A stretch of 64,000 nucleotides of DNA from assembly GCA_006384855.1 (NCBI GenBank), contig VCJN01001928.1:1-64000 (forward strand), given 5' to 3'. This DNA comes from Tetraselmis striata (taxonomy: Eukaryota > Chlorophyta > Chlorodendrophyceae > Chlorodendrales > Chlorodendraceae). Made by a program: the position numbers and the translations under genes. Position 1 is the first letter of the stretch. The number at the start of each line of letters is the position of its first letter. The notes under the pieces are model-generated. The model searched no databases and had not been told where the DNA came from. It worked only from the letters and a program-made list of their open reading frames with translations. This document shows, piece by piece, positions 45,536-56,817 of the stretch.

Positions 45536-45670
45536 CGCGGCGCCAAGGCGCGGCGGCCGGGGCAGCGCGGCACCAAGGCGCGACGGCCGGGGCAGCGCGG
45601 CGCCAAGGCGCGGCGGCCGGGGCAGCGCGGCGCCAAGGCGCGGCGGCCGGGGCAGCGCGGCGCCAAGGCG
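45536..45670. repeat. GC-rich 30-bp tandem repeat, 4.5 copies
   Basis: Units of exactly 30 bp (GCGCGGCGCCAAGGCGCGGC...) lie between 45536 and 45670. One copy differs at two positions. Each unit can fold on itself (GGCGCC, GCGCGGC). Confidence 0.95.
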
Positions 45671-45843
45671 AGTGGGATGGGCGGGGCAGCGGTTGCTACC
45701 GAGTGAGGCGTAGCATCGTTTGCAGTAGCAACGCAGCCTTTCCGGTTGCATAGTGTGACACCGCCTCGATGTAACCCAGCAGTACGCGCAAAGTGCAAGT
45801 GTTACACGTCCGTGTGCCCCACCCAATGACATTGCGCCCGACC

Positions 45844-46809
45844 TCACTGACGGCATGTCTCGCTCTCCTTCATTTCCTGGGCCGTCCGCCGCCTCACCGT
45901 GCGCACCCTACCAGCCGCGCGTGCCTTCTCGGAAGCCTCACACACGGCGGCGCGAGTCGCGTCGTAGAACGCGTCCCTGACATGGCGGAACTCCGCCCTC
46001 ACCGTGGCCGTGGTCGGGCAGGGGACTGCCCGCTGATGGGTCGCCATGCATGGGTACTTGGGGCCGCACAAAGCCGGGGTGCCGTCGCAGCAACACTCCC
46101 AGTCCGTCCGTTGGCCGCAGTCCACGCATGACGGGCGTCCGGCCAGGACACGCACATGATAGTGCATGTGGCCGCCTCCCGCCACTGCTCGTAGTGCTCC
46201 GGTCAACATGGCGACGAGCAAGTCGGCATGTCCCGCAGGTGGCTGCGGGGCGGGTGGCGCGAGCGCAGCCTCGCTCGCCTCGACAACCCCCTCAACCCGA
46301 TCAGTCGCCTCGACCACAGCCTCCTCCGCCTCCTGACGCGGCGCATCAGGCGCATCATCGTCGCCTGGCAGGGCGTCCCCCCCCGCAACGGCGCCGTCGG
46401 CGGTGGCCGACGCCGTTGTGGCGGGGTGTTGTGAGGAGGTGGCCCTAGACATAGGTGGGGCCGGCACCGCCATGTGTTGCTCCACATGCGGTGCGGTTCC
46501 TGACGCGACAGCTCCGTCGCACCGGTACCGGCGCCGGCACCCCACGCCTGCTGGGCTTACCACCAACCGGCATGTTTCCTTTGGGAGGCGGTTCATCCGC
46601 GTCGGAGGTGAGCGGCGGTGCCTGTGTGGGTGTGGATACTGCCCGGCCATTAGGGCTCCCGCCGCCTGCCGCTCCGCCGACCCACGCCGCGGCGTGTGCT
46701 GCGCCCCGCATAGTCGCCTCGAATATACTATACATGACGCGGGGACGGGGGGGGGGGGGGGGGGGGGGGGGATTCGTGCGTTTCGTATCTCGGTGGAACG
46801 GCGTGCCAA
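45844..46809 (-). CDS. Unknown protein with C-terminal Cys/His cluster
   Basis: A 321-residue frame. The N-terminal half has a Pro run (encoded by the G-run at 46748-46770 on the plus strand) and low-complexity Ala/Pro/Glu sequence, so its start is doubtful. Near the end is a zinc-ribbon-like cluster SCVDCGQRTDWECCC ... ALCGPKYPC followed by His. The spacing C-X2-C, C-X-C, C-X5-C, H resembles the C-terminal cysteine-rich domain of piggyBac-type transposases. No transposase catalytic core is visible. A transposon remnant is the likeliest reading. Confidence 0.35.
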   Translation of the reverse strand: MARRSTEIRNARIPPPPPPPPVPASCIVYSRRLCGAQHTPRRGSAERQAAGALMAGQYPHPHRHRRSPPTRMNRLPKETCRLVVSPAGVGCRRRYRCDGAVASGTAPHVEQHMAVPAPPMSRATSSQHPATTASATADGAVAGGDALPGDDDAPDAPRQEAEEAVVEATDRVEGVVEASEAALAPPAPQPPAGHADLLVAMLTGALRAVAGGGHMHYHVRVLAGRPSCVDCGQRTDWECCCDGTPALCGPKYPCMATHQRAVPCPTTATVRAEFRHVRDAFYDATRAAVCEASEKARAAGRVRTVRRRTAQEMKESETCRQ

Positions 46810-47440
46810 GCTGCGGCTGGCGAAGGTGGTGGAAGCAAGCGTGGCGGCGTCGGCGGCGTATTACCGTGCGTGCATGCGTGCGCAACCCCGCGGCAGCAAG
46901 CGCCGGACTCGGCGTGTGCCGGCGGCAGAGCTGCGAAGCCATGGACACGGTACGGGATGCCAAGTCTGGCTAAGCAACTGCCGAGGCTGGCGGCTTAAAC
47001 CCCATGTCCGGCGGTTGAGGGACGGAAAGTGCGTAGAAGTTGATCGGCAAAGCGGGCATATAAGCCTGGCTGTGCTAGGTTCCTATTAAGTAATGGCGGT
47101 TTGTGCTAAGTAATTCGTAGGGGTGGACCATGCAGCGCAGGTAGGGGGCGGTATAAATGAGGCCGGGCACATATACTGCTCCACGAAACGACACTGTCGC
47201 ACGTGTAGTTGAATAGACCCTCCCCCCCCCCCCCCCCCGCCGGGTCGGCCCGCCGACCCGCCACGGCATGTAATATCTGTCATGCATCGCCGGGGTATGT
47301 GTGAGTGGATGCCCCGCCGCCACATCCCCCCCCCCCCCCCCCATTTACACTTGTGCACTCATTAAGTTTGGGCTGGTTTCGGAGCAGTACATGTACGTAT
47401 GTATATACATACAATGGAACGTAGGACATGCGCGGAAAGA
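46810..47440. other. No gene seen
   Basis: C-runs at 47222-47238 and 47326-47342. No supported coding sequence. Confidence 0.5.
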
Positions 47441-47444
47441 GGCG

Positions 47445-48835
47445 GGGCTGGCGGAGTGCGTTGGGGGTGCGTAGAGTAGCGTGTTGGTGAGATTCGGGGT
47501 GCATCGGACGCCGGATGCCCATCCACCCAGCGTAAAAGACGCGTACGTAATATTCACACTGTATATATTCACACGCAAATGTGTGAAAACCGGACATTCC
47601 GTGCCGGATGGGTGGGAATACGGCGTCCGATGCAGCCAAACCCCCCAGGAACACGCTATTCTATGCACCGCCAATGCACTCCGCCAGCACCGCCTCATTC
47701 TCTGTCGATTTCGAAAACGCCTTCACATTATCCACCGCTAATTGCAATTGCCACCGTGTAATGTTGTCACGATGTGCGCACACAACAACACTTACTACCG
47801 GTTCCGACGCGGATGGAGGCGGGGCTTGCGGAGTGCGTTGGGAGTGTGTAGAGTAGCGTGCTGCAAATACTTGGGGTGCATCGGACGCCGGATGCCCATC
47901 CACCCGGCGTAAAAGACGCGTAATACTCACACTATATTAACACACAAATGTGTGAAAACCGGACATTCCGTGCCGGATGGGTGGGAATACGGCGTCCGAT
48001 GCAGCCAAAACCCCAGCAACACGCTATTCTATGCACCGCCAATGCACTCCGCCAGCACCGCCTCATTCTCTGTCGATTTCGAAAACGCCTTCACATTATT
48101 ATCCACCGCTAATTGCAATTGCCACCGTGTAATGTTGTCACGATGTGCGCACACAACAACACTTACTACCGGTTCCGACGCGGATGGAGGCGGGGCTTGC
48201 GGAGTGCACTGGCGGTGCGTAGAGTAGCGTGCTGCAAATAATTTGGGTGCATCGGACGCCGGATGCCCATCCACCCGGCGTGAAAGACGCGTAATACTCA
48301 CACGTGTGCACTATATTAACACACAAATGTGTGAAAACCGGACATTCCGTGCCGGATGGGTGGGAATACGGCGTCCGATGCAGCCAAAACCCCAGCAACA
48401 CGCTATTCTATGCACCGCCAATGCACTCCGCCAGCACCGCCTCATTCCCTGTCGATTTCGAAAACGCCTTCACATTATCCACCGCTAATTGCAATTGCCA
48501 CCGTGTAATGTTGTCACGATGTGCGCATACAACAACACTTACTACCGGTTCCGACGCGGATGGAGGCGGGGCTTGCGGAGTGCATTGGCGGTGCGTAGAG
48601 TAGCGTGCTGTAAATACTTGGGATGCATCGGACGCCGGATGCCCATCTTCCCGGCGTGAAAGACGCGTAGTATTCACACTATATTCACACACAAATGTGT
48701 GAAAACCGGACAATCATTCCGTGCCGGATGGGTGGGAATACGGCGTCTGATGCAGCCAAAACCCCAGGAACACGCTATTCTATGCACCGCCAATGCACTC
48801 CATCCGCAACCCCCGCCTCATTCCCAGTCATACGT
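47445..48835. repeat. Tandem array of palindromic 371-377-bp units, almost four copies
   Basis: The word GTAGAGTAGC recurs at 47471, 47848, 48219 and 48595, giving periods of 377, 371 and 376 bp. Within each unit a left arm (from GCGGAGTGCATTGGCGGTGC to about CCCATCCACCCGGC) is inverted as a right arm (GCCGGATGGGTGGG to GCACCGCCAATGCACTCCGC). Arms are about 90-100 bp around a loop of about 60 bp. About 120 bp of spacer separates palindromes. Short open frames inside it are translations of the repeat, not genes. A foldback MITE amplified in tandem, or a cruciform-forming satellite, would fit. Confidence 0.9.
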
Positions 48836-49612
48836 GCTTGTGCACACGCACGGAATGCTTGCACTGCTCCGAAACCACTGTCACATACCCCGCTCATTGG
48901 GTACCGATTGCGGCGCATGCACGGCTAGATATTTGTTTACATAAACCGGGGGGGGGGGGGGGGGGCACAGTGTCCCGCTACTCACCCTGCATTGGATTAG
49001 GGCGACGATTTCAAACAAGACGAGGAGGCGCGAATGAACTGCTCCGAAACCACGCGATGCATGTGCCCGGTGACCTCCATATCCAGCACGTCCACCGATG
49101 CAAGTAAATAATAAGGACATGACCCCCCCCCCCTCTCCACCCGCCAAAGTGGAGGAAGTGTAGGAGTACAACCGGAGCATGACGTGATCCATTGTCGCTT
49201 CTTTACAAGCACGGACGGTGCTGCCAGACCCGATCGTCTACGGCCGATATAATATTCACACTATATTCACATCGGAGCACACCGCCGCACACCGCCGCAC
49301 AACGCTGCGCATATCCGCGCACATTCGTCGCGCACATATACGCGCGCCCTACCGCACATATTATCCCGGATTCACTCGGTGAAACCGCGTATTCATTACG
49401 CCGTGCTACTTCAACAATAAACATTGCGAAATTACACCGACACAATGCCGCACCGACTAGCTCTTGACAATACGTGCATATAAATAGTAGTGGCGCGCTG
49501 CTCCTCGCCTCCGATGTGTCGTTGACTGCTGCGGAAGGCGGTCGTCGACTGGGTGTTAGTTTCTCCACCTCGGCCGCCCCCCCCCCCCCCCCCCTTCACC
49601 GCTCACAGCGCC
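48836..49612. other. No recognised gene
   Basis: A G-run at 48948-48965 and C-runs near 49127 and 49578. A small CGCACACCGC-type repeat lies at about 49280-49330. No motif-bearing frame. Confidence 0.45.
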
Positions 49613-50210
49613 ATGGCAGACCTCGCCCCCCGGGCAAAAGTGGGCGGCAAGCCTTGCTGTCTCGCGTGTCCGCGCCGCCGGCATCGAGGAGGACGAGAAA
49701 GACATGAGGAAACGCGCGACAAGGTGGGCGCGCTACAAAACACTCCACCCTCCACATTAGCACGCACCCACTCGTGGCTAACTTGTGCCGCGCGCAGGTT
49801 CGTCCGGGAGCGCCGTAAGGCCCACCTCAACGCCAAGGCTTCCACAGTGTCAGCGGCGCAACTCGTGGTGGCCGAGGAGGCCGCATCCTCAGCCGCTTAA
49901 AGGCGAAACGATTGCGGCTTGTTGTGGGCGTATGGGCACAGGGGGCGTCCCGACGCCAAGGTAAGGAAGCTCATGGCGGCGTCGTCGACGGCACAGCCTC
50001 CCGGGGTGGTGAACGAAGACACTGACGGATGACAAGAAGCGGAAGAGGCCAGTGAAGAAGCGCCGAGGTAAGAAACTGACGGTCGTGGAGTCGGAGGCGG
50101 AGTCCGTCGGAGGCGCAGACGGAGGCGGAGGCGGAGGCGGAGGCATCGAGATCGTCGAAGCGGAGGGTCCCCCGGGCACGCAAGAACAAGAACAAGCAGT
50201 AGCCCCCGCC
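49613..50210 (+). other. Possible small basic nuclear-type ORFs
   Basis: An ATG at 49613 opens 95 codons (MADLAPRAKVGGKPCCLAC...) with a Cys pair and a basic helix (RERRKAHLNAK). At about 50022-50070 a strongly basic stretch (KKRKRPVKKRR), nuclear-localisation-like, is followed by GTAAGA, a good splice donor. The pieces are in different frames and I could not build a phase-consistent gene. No family recognised. Confidence 0.25.
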
Positions 50211-51154
50211 CCCTTTCCCCCCTCCCCTCACTCCCCCGGCGGGAGCGGCGGGCGGCGGGCGGCGGGGGGGGGGGGGGGGGGGGGAGCGGCGGGGGGACCG
50301 CCACACACACGCCCGCCCGCCTCCCCCCCCCCCCCCCCCCGCCACATGCCCCGACGGCATCTGTCGCGAATATTGTAATTCAAACATTCTTCGGCAAACC
50401 GCGGCATGCCCCCGCCCTCCCCCTCGCGAATATTTATGTAACGTGAGCACTCTTTGGCGAAACATGGCAGCCAAACCGTCCATCTGATGACCTTTGATCG
50501 GACGGCTGGCAGGCCCGTTCAGCAGTACTAGCTATAATGTACACAAAATTCCCCAGTGTTACCAAATACGTACGGGTACGATTTGCGCTCCCATGTACTA
50601 ATAGTCCTAGTTATCCACAGGACGACTCGTCATCGCGCCCGGGTTCGTACTAGATACCCGGTACCGGCTTAACAAATATATCGCGTACTACCCGGTACTA
50701 CACGGACAACCTTGTACCTTATACGTCAGTGCCATGTAACACGTCACCGGGCTAGTACGACTACCACAATGATTACAAAAAGGATTTATCGCCCGCCGGC
50801 AATAACGCCGGATGTACTCGCACGTAACTGGATGGACGTGCCGCCACCAGCAGCAGCCTTCACGGATAAATTATAGTCGCTAGTAGTAGTGCTTCGTCAC
50901 CCGTATGTCACATCTGAATCTCATAGTGCAGCTCCTCTCGGAGATGTGCTCCGACATGCGCTCCTGGAAGCCGGGCCACGACCTCTTCATTCCTGGCCGT
51001 ACTGGCGACAGCCTTCCCGTGGGTGCACCCCGCTGGCATGTCGTCGCCTTCAACATTCCCACCCGTGACCCCCGCCCTAGGCATGCTTCGCCCGGCATTA
51101 TCTAGTCGGCAAACCAGACGTTCCTTGTGAAATGTTCTAATCAAACTGGTTTAT
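50211..51154. other. No recognised gene
   Basis: G-run at about 50264-50283 and C-run at 50321-50340. Positions 50540-50760 are rich in GTAC/GGTAC words. An open frame at 50905-51105 (MSHLNLIVQLLSEM...) has no motif I know. Confidence 0.4.
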
Positions 51155-51314
51155 GTTGTTTCTCTACCTGTACGAGATAGCCATGGCGCGGCGACCGTAG
51201 CGCGCGTGTGCGCGCACGATTGTGGGGGCCGGCCACGACCAGCACCTGCCTTCACGGCGGACCGAGCGGTCACTCTCCTTTGATGTGGCACGCTCCATCG
51301 AGCGCACCACAGCC
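51155..51314 (+). repeat. Dispersed repeat, copy 2
   Basis: Similar to 41098-41256 in the same orientation; ends at a C-run (51312-51330). Confidence 0.75.
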
Positions 51315-52149
51315 CCCCCCCCCCCCCCCCCGTGGCTGTGGGATTGTACATGCCTGCAAATTCCTAATTTTCACAACCTAAAACCCGACCTGATATTTTT
51401 CGGCAAACCAGACGTTCCTTCAGTATGATCAGCAAATGTATGATCAGCAACAGTAAAAGTAAAGTAAAGTTCGCCCCGGGACATCGGCCGAAGCCGCCCC
51501 AGCACTTGACCTCGTGCGCCAACTGCAGTCGTAGGTTTGGCATAGCCCATAGACCATTGCCTCATTCGAACCCCGAAGGGCTAATGCATCAACCGAGTAA
51601 ACCCGGGACACGCCGGGCCGATATTGCCGAAATACATCGGCCAGGAATCGAACCCGGTACCTCTCGCACACGAGACGACCGCTCTACCGAGCGGACAAGG
51701 GATGTCCCCCATCAGCAACAGTATGATCAAGGGTTTCACTGGTGCCAGTCCTGTCCCGGGGGCGAAAAAAAACAACAGTATGATCAGCAACAGCAGCATG
51801 ATCAGCAACGTCATGTACTACGGGTACATACGGGCAGGTACCAAACCTTGTATTTTGGTACAGGTACTTGTATCTGTACGGGTACTCGTGTCACCAATAC
51901 GTGACCCACCGCCTGTCGAGCTCCCCCGACCATCCAGGGGCGGGCTGGGCGTACCTGTATCTGTGGGCAGCGCGTCGTCGACTCGCGTCTTCGCCGTAGT
52001 CGGCATATATCCCCGCCGCTCGACCGACACGTCTCGAATTTCGCCGTCGACACTCGCTCCCCACATTCCCGGCCACTAAGCTCCCTCCTCCGCTTGCATT
52101 AAAGCTGACCCCCTGGCGCCCGCTTGGGGAGGCGAGGGCGGGGGACGCC
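51315..52149. other. Upstream region of CDKA; no other gene
   Basis: It contains the tRNA-like sequence and several copies of ATGATCAGCAAC (51425-51810), a low-copy 12-bp motif. The GC-rich part from about 52000 is the likely promoter and 5' UTR of CDKA. Confidence 0.5.
51633..51705 (-). tRNA. tRNA-Thr(CGU)-like sequence, probably a pseudogene
   Basis: Exactly 73 nt fold by position as a tRNA. The T arm is CCGGG-TTCGATT-CCTGG (one G-U pair). The anticodon loop is CTCGTGT with anticodon CGU at 34-36, and its stem has four of five pairs. The acceptor stem has five of seven pairs (two C-C mismatches next to position 8). The D stem is poor (GTCC against GAGC), although GGTAGAGCGG is typical. No CCA is encoded. 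The mismatches suggest a pseudogene or the tRNA-like head of a SINE. Confidence 0.55.
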
Positions 52150-55100
52150 ATGGAGAAGGTGCGCTCGCTGTCCGTGAAAGCGGAAAAAGCGGCGCGTATT
52201 TTGGCGCGCACTCTCCCTGTTCGCGGAAGTTTACTGCTGTAAGCTTGTGGATCGTTGGCGCCGCTGTCGCCGCGGCGCGCCGCTCGGCTTGCTGCCCGCC
52301 CCCGATACCCAGCACTTCATGGCTGCGTCACCGAGCAGCAGCCTTGCCTTCCAATCCCCTGGATCAACCTGGACGCCTGCTCCCCCGCCGGCACTCCGGG
52401 CTGCCGACGTCGGCGCACCCCGCCTACGCCAACGATCTGTGCGCTGTCCGCGCTGCGCGCATATGACCAACCAGTTCGCTACATGGCCCCAAACGGCCAA
52501 GTTCACTTCTGTACCACTTCCTAGCACTTCTACGACTTCGGTTTGATTGCGGTATATGTTCGTCTTAGATGCCCGAAGCCCGCCCTTATCGTCCCGTGTA
52601 CTGTACAAAAACCCCGCGCCCCAAATCATGCTTTCTGTTCGCGGCTTCGGAAGGTACTACTCCGATTGGCAGCGGTAGTGCATGTGTACCCGGCCATGTA
52701 ATGCAGAGGACTGAGCCCGCGGACTGGTGTCTGCCGGAGGTCACCCACCCTCGGCTCGCCCCACCCTCATCCCGGCGCGTCTGACCGCCTCCTCCGCTGC
52801 CGCCCCCTGCTCCGGCTGCCCGCCCACAGTACGAGAAACTGGAAAAGCTGGGGGAGGGCACCTATGGCGTGGTATACAAGGCGCGCAACCGGCAGACGGG
52901 GCACATTATCGCGCTCAAGAAGATCATGCTTGAGCAGGAGGACGAGGGCGTACCGAGCACCGCCATCCGGGAGATCTCCCTCCTCCGGGAGCTCAACCAC
53001 CAGAACGTCGTCAGGTGGGTTCCGCGCACAGCCACGTCCGTCGCACCACATCAACGGCGACGGCAGCTGACGTCGGCGCCCGGCGCGTCTGTCGTCCCGT
53101 GCTCGTCCACAGCGACGCACTCACGCAGTTATTATTATTCATGAATATGTTATTGTATATACGGCATGTGTTGCGGTTATCTTGATGCTCTGTTACGTAT
53201 TCGCCAGTATCCTTCATTTTTGCGGAGCACGGTAGACCTGGCCAAAGCGTAAGGGTGGCGAGGCACACCTCGAGGGTTGGTGTGTGAGTCGGCATGGTTG
53301 TCTTTCCAGCAACGGAGTGGACGAGCCCCTCTGTCTATGGGGGCAGGGGGTGGGAGGGGGGGTTCACGCTGGGTCACGCTGCACATGGCCGTAGAAAGGG
53401 CGGCTGGACAATCGGCACGCGGGTCCTGACACCAGCGGCGGCTGGCCCGGCGGGCGTGCAGGCTGGAGGATGTGGTGCACACGGAGGACCGCATCTTCCT
53501 TGTGTTTGAGTTCCTGGACATGGACCTCAAGAAGCACATGGAGCTGCAGCCAGACCTGCACAAGAACCAAACCATCATCAAGGTGACGGTTGTTGGCCCA
53601 TCTTTCCTGCGCAACTCGCCGTTTCGCCCCTGCCTGTGCGCTGCCTCTGCCGGCTCTGACCGGCCCTCATTATGCGGCGGCGTTGCAGTACTACCTGTAC
53701 CAGATGGTGTCTGGCATTGCGTACTGCCATGCCCACAGGTACCCCGCCCTTGCCTTCTCTCTCTGCCGCTTCTCCTCCCCTTGGTGGAAGGGTTGAATAA
53801 CCGGGAAGGATGCACATTCCGGTGATGGTTATACTATGGTGCATCATTGACATGTCGATTCAGTGGCGAATGCTCCTCCCCTTGCTGCGCCCGAAGCGCT
53901 CCCTGACCCTGCCTTCCTTCTCTGTGGTGCAGGATCCTGCACCGCGACCTCAAGCCGCAGAACCTCCTCATCGACCAGAGGCAGAACCTGCTCAAGCTGG
54001 CGGACTTTGGCCTCGCGCGCGCCTTTGGCATCCCCGTGCGCGCGTACACCCACGAGGTGGTCACGCTGTGGTACCGCGCGCCCGAGATCCTCCTGGGCGC
54101 CAAGCACTACTCCACGCCCGTTGACATCTGGTCCATCGGCTGCATCTTTGCGGAGATGATCAGCAGCCGCCCGCTCTTCCCCGGCGACTGCGTGCGCCCC
54201 CCCCCCCCCCCCCCCCCTTCCCGTCCGTCCGTTCCTGTCCCCGCCCTTCGCTCTCCGCGCGAGTGGGGCGCAGCCACACCGCCCGGCCTCCGAGAGGCGC
54301 GGCGCTGACCGCCCACTGCCGCGCCACAGGAGATCGACCAGATCTTCCACATCTTCCGCATGCTGGGCACCCCCAACGAGACCACGTGGCCCAACGTGAG
54401 CGAGCTCCCGGACTTCAAGGACAACTTCCCCAAGTGGCGCCCGCAGGTGCGGCAGAGAGCCTGCCACTCCTTCAATAACCCCCCCCCCCCCCCCCCCCCC
54501 CTTTCTCCCCCTTGGGTTCCCCTCCCACACTGCCTCTTCTTGGCGCTGACTGCTTCCCTAGAGGCCACCCACTTGCCGCCCAAAGGACGCCACCCGTCTC
54601 TCCCCGCCCCTCGCTGATGGACCCATCTCCCTCCTCAACACCCCGTCCTCGCCCGTAGTCCCGTGTCTCCCCGTCTCCTCGCATTCACTCGCTCGTCCAG
54701 CGGCTGCCACAGTGCCATCTGAACGAACGAATGTTTGCATCTCTGCTGGCCTTGCGTGTGTCTCAACTTACTGCCCCCCTCTTCCTGGCCATCTCTGCTT
54801 CGCCCTCCACTCTTTCTCTGCTCTTTCATGCCACTCTGTATCCTACACTGTCACCCAGTAGTAGCCACGCCTTGGGCTCCCTAAATGTCACTGTTCCTTT
54901 CCATCTCGGCAAAGGAGGGAAGCGCCGTTTTCATCTGGAAATCTGTCTGAATGCGGCAGAAACCTCCGCCATTCTTGCGCCCTCTGAAAGAATTAGAGAT
55001 TCTGGTGTAGGGTCTGAAAACTAAGGGTCTGTTGAGTTGGTTTGCGCGTGCCGACGCTTCTATATTATGAGCCTCGAATTGGGCTCACATTCAACCTACA

Positions 55101-56451
55101 GGGGCATTTGCTATGAGTTCCGCTATAGTTTCGTCTACGTTTGACCTGTGGCAGGCAGGGCAGGCTCTCATTCACTGTGTTTGTAGTGCCGCGTCAGCAT
55201 CCGTAGACGTCGAAGCAATGCCACTTTATGCCACTGACACCCCCCCCCCTCCTATTGGCACTGCGGCACTCCCTCAGTCGCTGGCCAGCGCGCTGCCCAT
55301 GCTGGACCCGCTGGGCCTGGACCTGCTGCAGCGCATGCTGGTGTACCAGCCCGGCCAGCGCATCACGGCGTTCAACGCGCTGGAGCACGAGTACTTTGCC
55401 GAGTTTCACGACGAGGCGCCGCAGCCGCAGCTGCGCTACCAGCAGCACTACCAGCAGGCGGCGCAGAGGCAGACGGAGTACGCGCAGCACCAGCAGCATC
55501 AGCAGCAGCAGCAGCGCGGCATCGCAATGCATCCGGGCGACATGCAGCAGCGCCAGATGCAGGTGGCGGCGATGCAGCAGCTGCAGCAGCACCGCCAGGT
55601 ACCCTCCCCCATCCCCCAATCATCATCCACGATGCTTACTTGGAAAAGCTCAACGGATAACATGGGACGATCCGTTGGCCCACCTCTAGCTTTAAGAATG
55701 CCTTACATGTTCTAACTTTCAACTGAGATTCCACAAATCCAAGTTTACGAGCTTAAACCCACAGGATTTGATGGAAATCCACTGGAATACATCTGAAATT
55801 CCCCATATTTCCGTTGTATAGCTGCGTTTCACCTGAAACAAAATCAATTTCACAGCACCCCAGCATGAACACCACTGGACTCGATCTCGATGGACATCCC
55901 GTGAATGTCAGTGCCACGTCAACGCTCGCTGAGACCCTGCGCGCCCGTCCCCGACCCCATCCACGCACGCGCAGATGCAGCAAATGGCCGCCGCGCCGAT
56001 GCAGTCGATGGCAATGCCAGCGCAGCACTGGCAGCAGCCGGGCGAGATGGCGATGCACCAGGCGCAGATGGCGGCGGAGATGCAAGCGGAGATGGCGCAC
56101 CAGGAGGGCATGCGGCGGCAGGCGGCGGCCATGCACCAGCAGGCGCAGGCGGAGATGGCGATGGCGATGCAGCAGGAGCAGATGCTGGCGATGCAGCAGC
56201 AGCAGCAGCACGGGTCGGGCTCCTCCGCGGCGTCCACCGCGTACCTGAGCATGGGCATGCAGGGGCAGATGCCGCTGGAGGCGCTGCCGGAGGATGCGTA
56301 CGGCGGCGGCATGCTGCAGGGCGGCGGCGGGGGCTACATGCCGCAGATGGGCATGGACTACCCCGACATGCAAGGCGACGGCGGCGGCGGCGGCATGTAC
56401 GGCAACGGCGGCGGCCAGGCGGGCGACGGCGTGATGCACCCGCACTACTGA
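52150..56451 (+). CDS. CDKA: Cyclin-dependent kinase A (CDK1/CDC2-type, PSTAIRE)
   Basis: Exons: 52150-52158 (9 nt, M-E-K), 52830-53014, 53462-53582, 53689-53738, 53933-54191, 54330-54446, 55278-55598, 55975-56451 (TGA), giving 512 residues. Phase holds at every GT-AG junction. Kinase features: GEGTYG with inhibitory Thr14 and Tyr15, Lys33, PSTAIRE at 45-51 (same numbering as human CDK1), [17 protein letters not shown], activation-loop Thr in [15 protein letters not shown], and [14 protein letters not shown]. This is the cyclin-bound Ser/Thr kinase that drives the cell cycle, acting in nucleus and cytoplasm. The kinase ends near residue 293; family members usually stop there. A tail of about 219 residues follows, rich in Gln/Met/His (from exon 7) then Met/Ala/Gly. 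The gene is convergent with MINDY, 366 bp apart. Confidence 0.92.
54447..55277 (+). other. Long CDKA intron 6 with C-run and intronic repeat
   Basis: An 831-bp intron. A C-run of about 20 (54479-54500) lies close to the donor CAG|gtgcgg. A copy of the shared intronic repeat occupies about 55044-55195. The acceptor is CCCTCAG|TCG. Confidence 0.75.
55044..55195 (+). repeat. Intronic repeat family, copy in CDKA
   Basis: It shares with the reverse complement of 58130-58290 the ordered words GTGCCGACGC, GCTATA(G/A)TTTCG(T/C)CTAC and TTTGACCTGTGGCAGGCAG. It lies wholly within CDKA intron 6. Confidence 0.75.
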
Positions 56452-56817
56452 TTTCGGCTTGAATCGCACGATCATGAGCATGATGATGATCGCGATGACG
56501 AGGTGGTCGGGGGTGGCCATTTTGATCATGCGCATGATTGTTTTATGTGAGGAAGACCAAATATCGATTAGGAGGAGGGGGAGGAGGTGGATGAAAGGGA
56601 CCCCTGCGGGCGCTTGGCCATCGGCATGAGGCGGGGGCTTGCTCGCACAATCACGTGATCGGGGACCCACGGGGGGGAGAGGGGGGCACTGTTCTGTTGT
56701 TGATTTGATGATTTAAAAAGAGAAAAGAAAGAGGTGGCGGCGGGGTCTGGTCGGCACCCGCCGCGCCACCCGGTCGCTGCTCCGCGCGGCTGTGTCGGGC
56801 CGGTGCTGCCGCGGGCC

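Noticed and set aside
47481-48713. Repeated short ORFs of near-identical sequence in both strands
   Set aside because: They recur with the 371-377-bp satellite unit and reflect the repeat, not a gene family.
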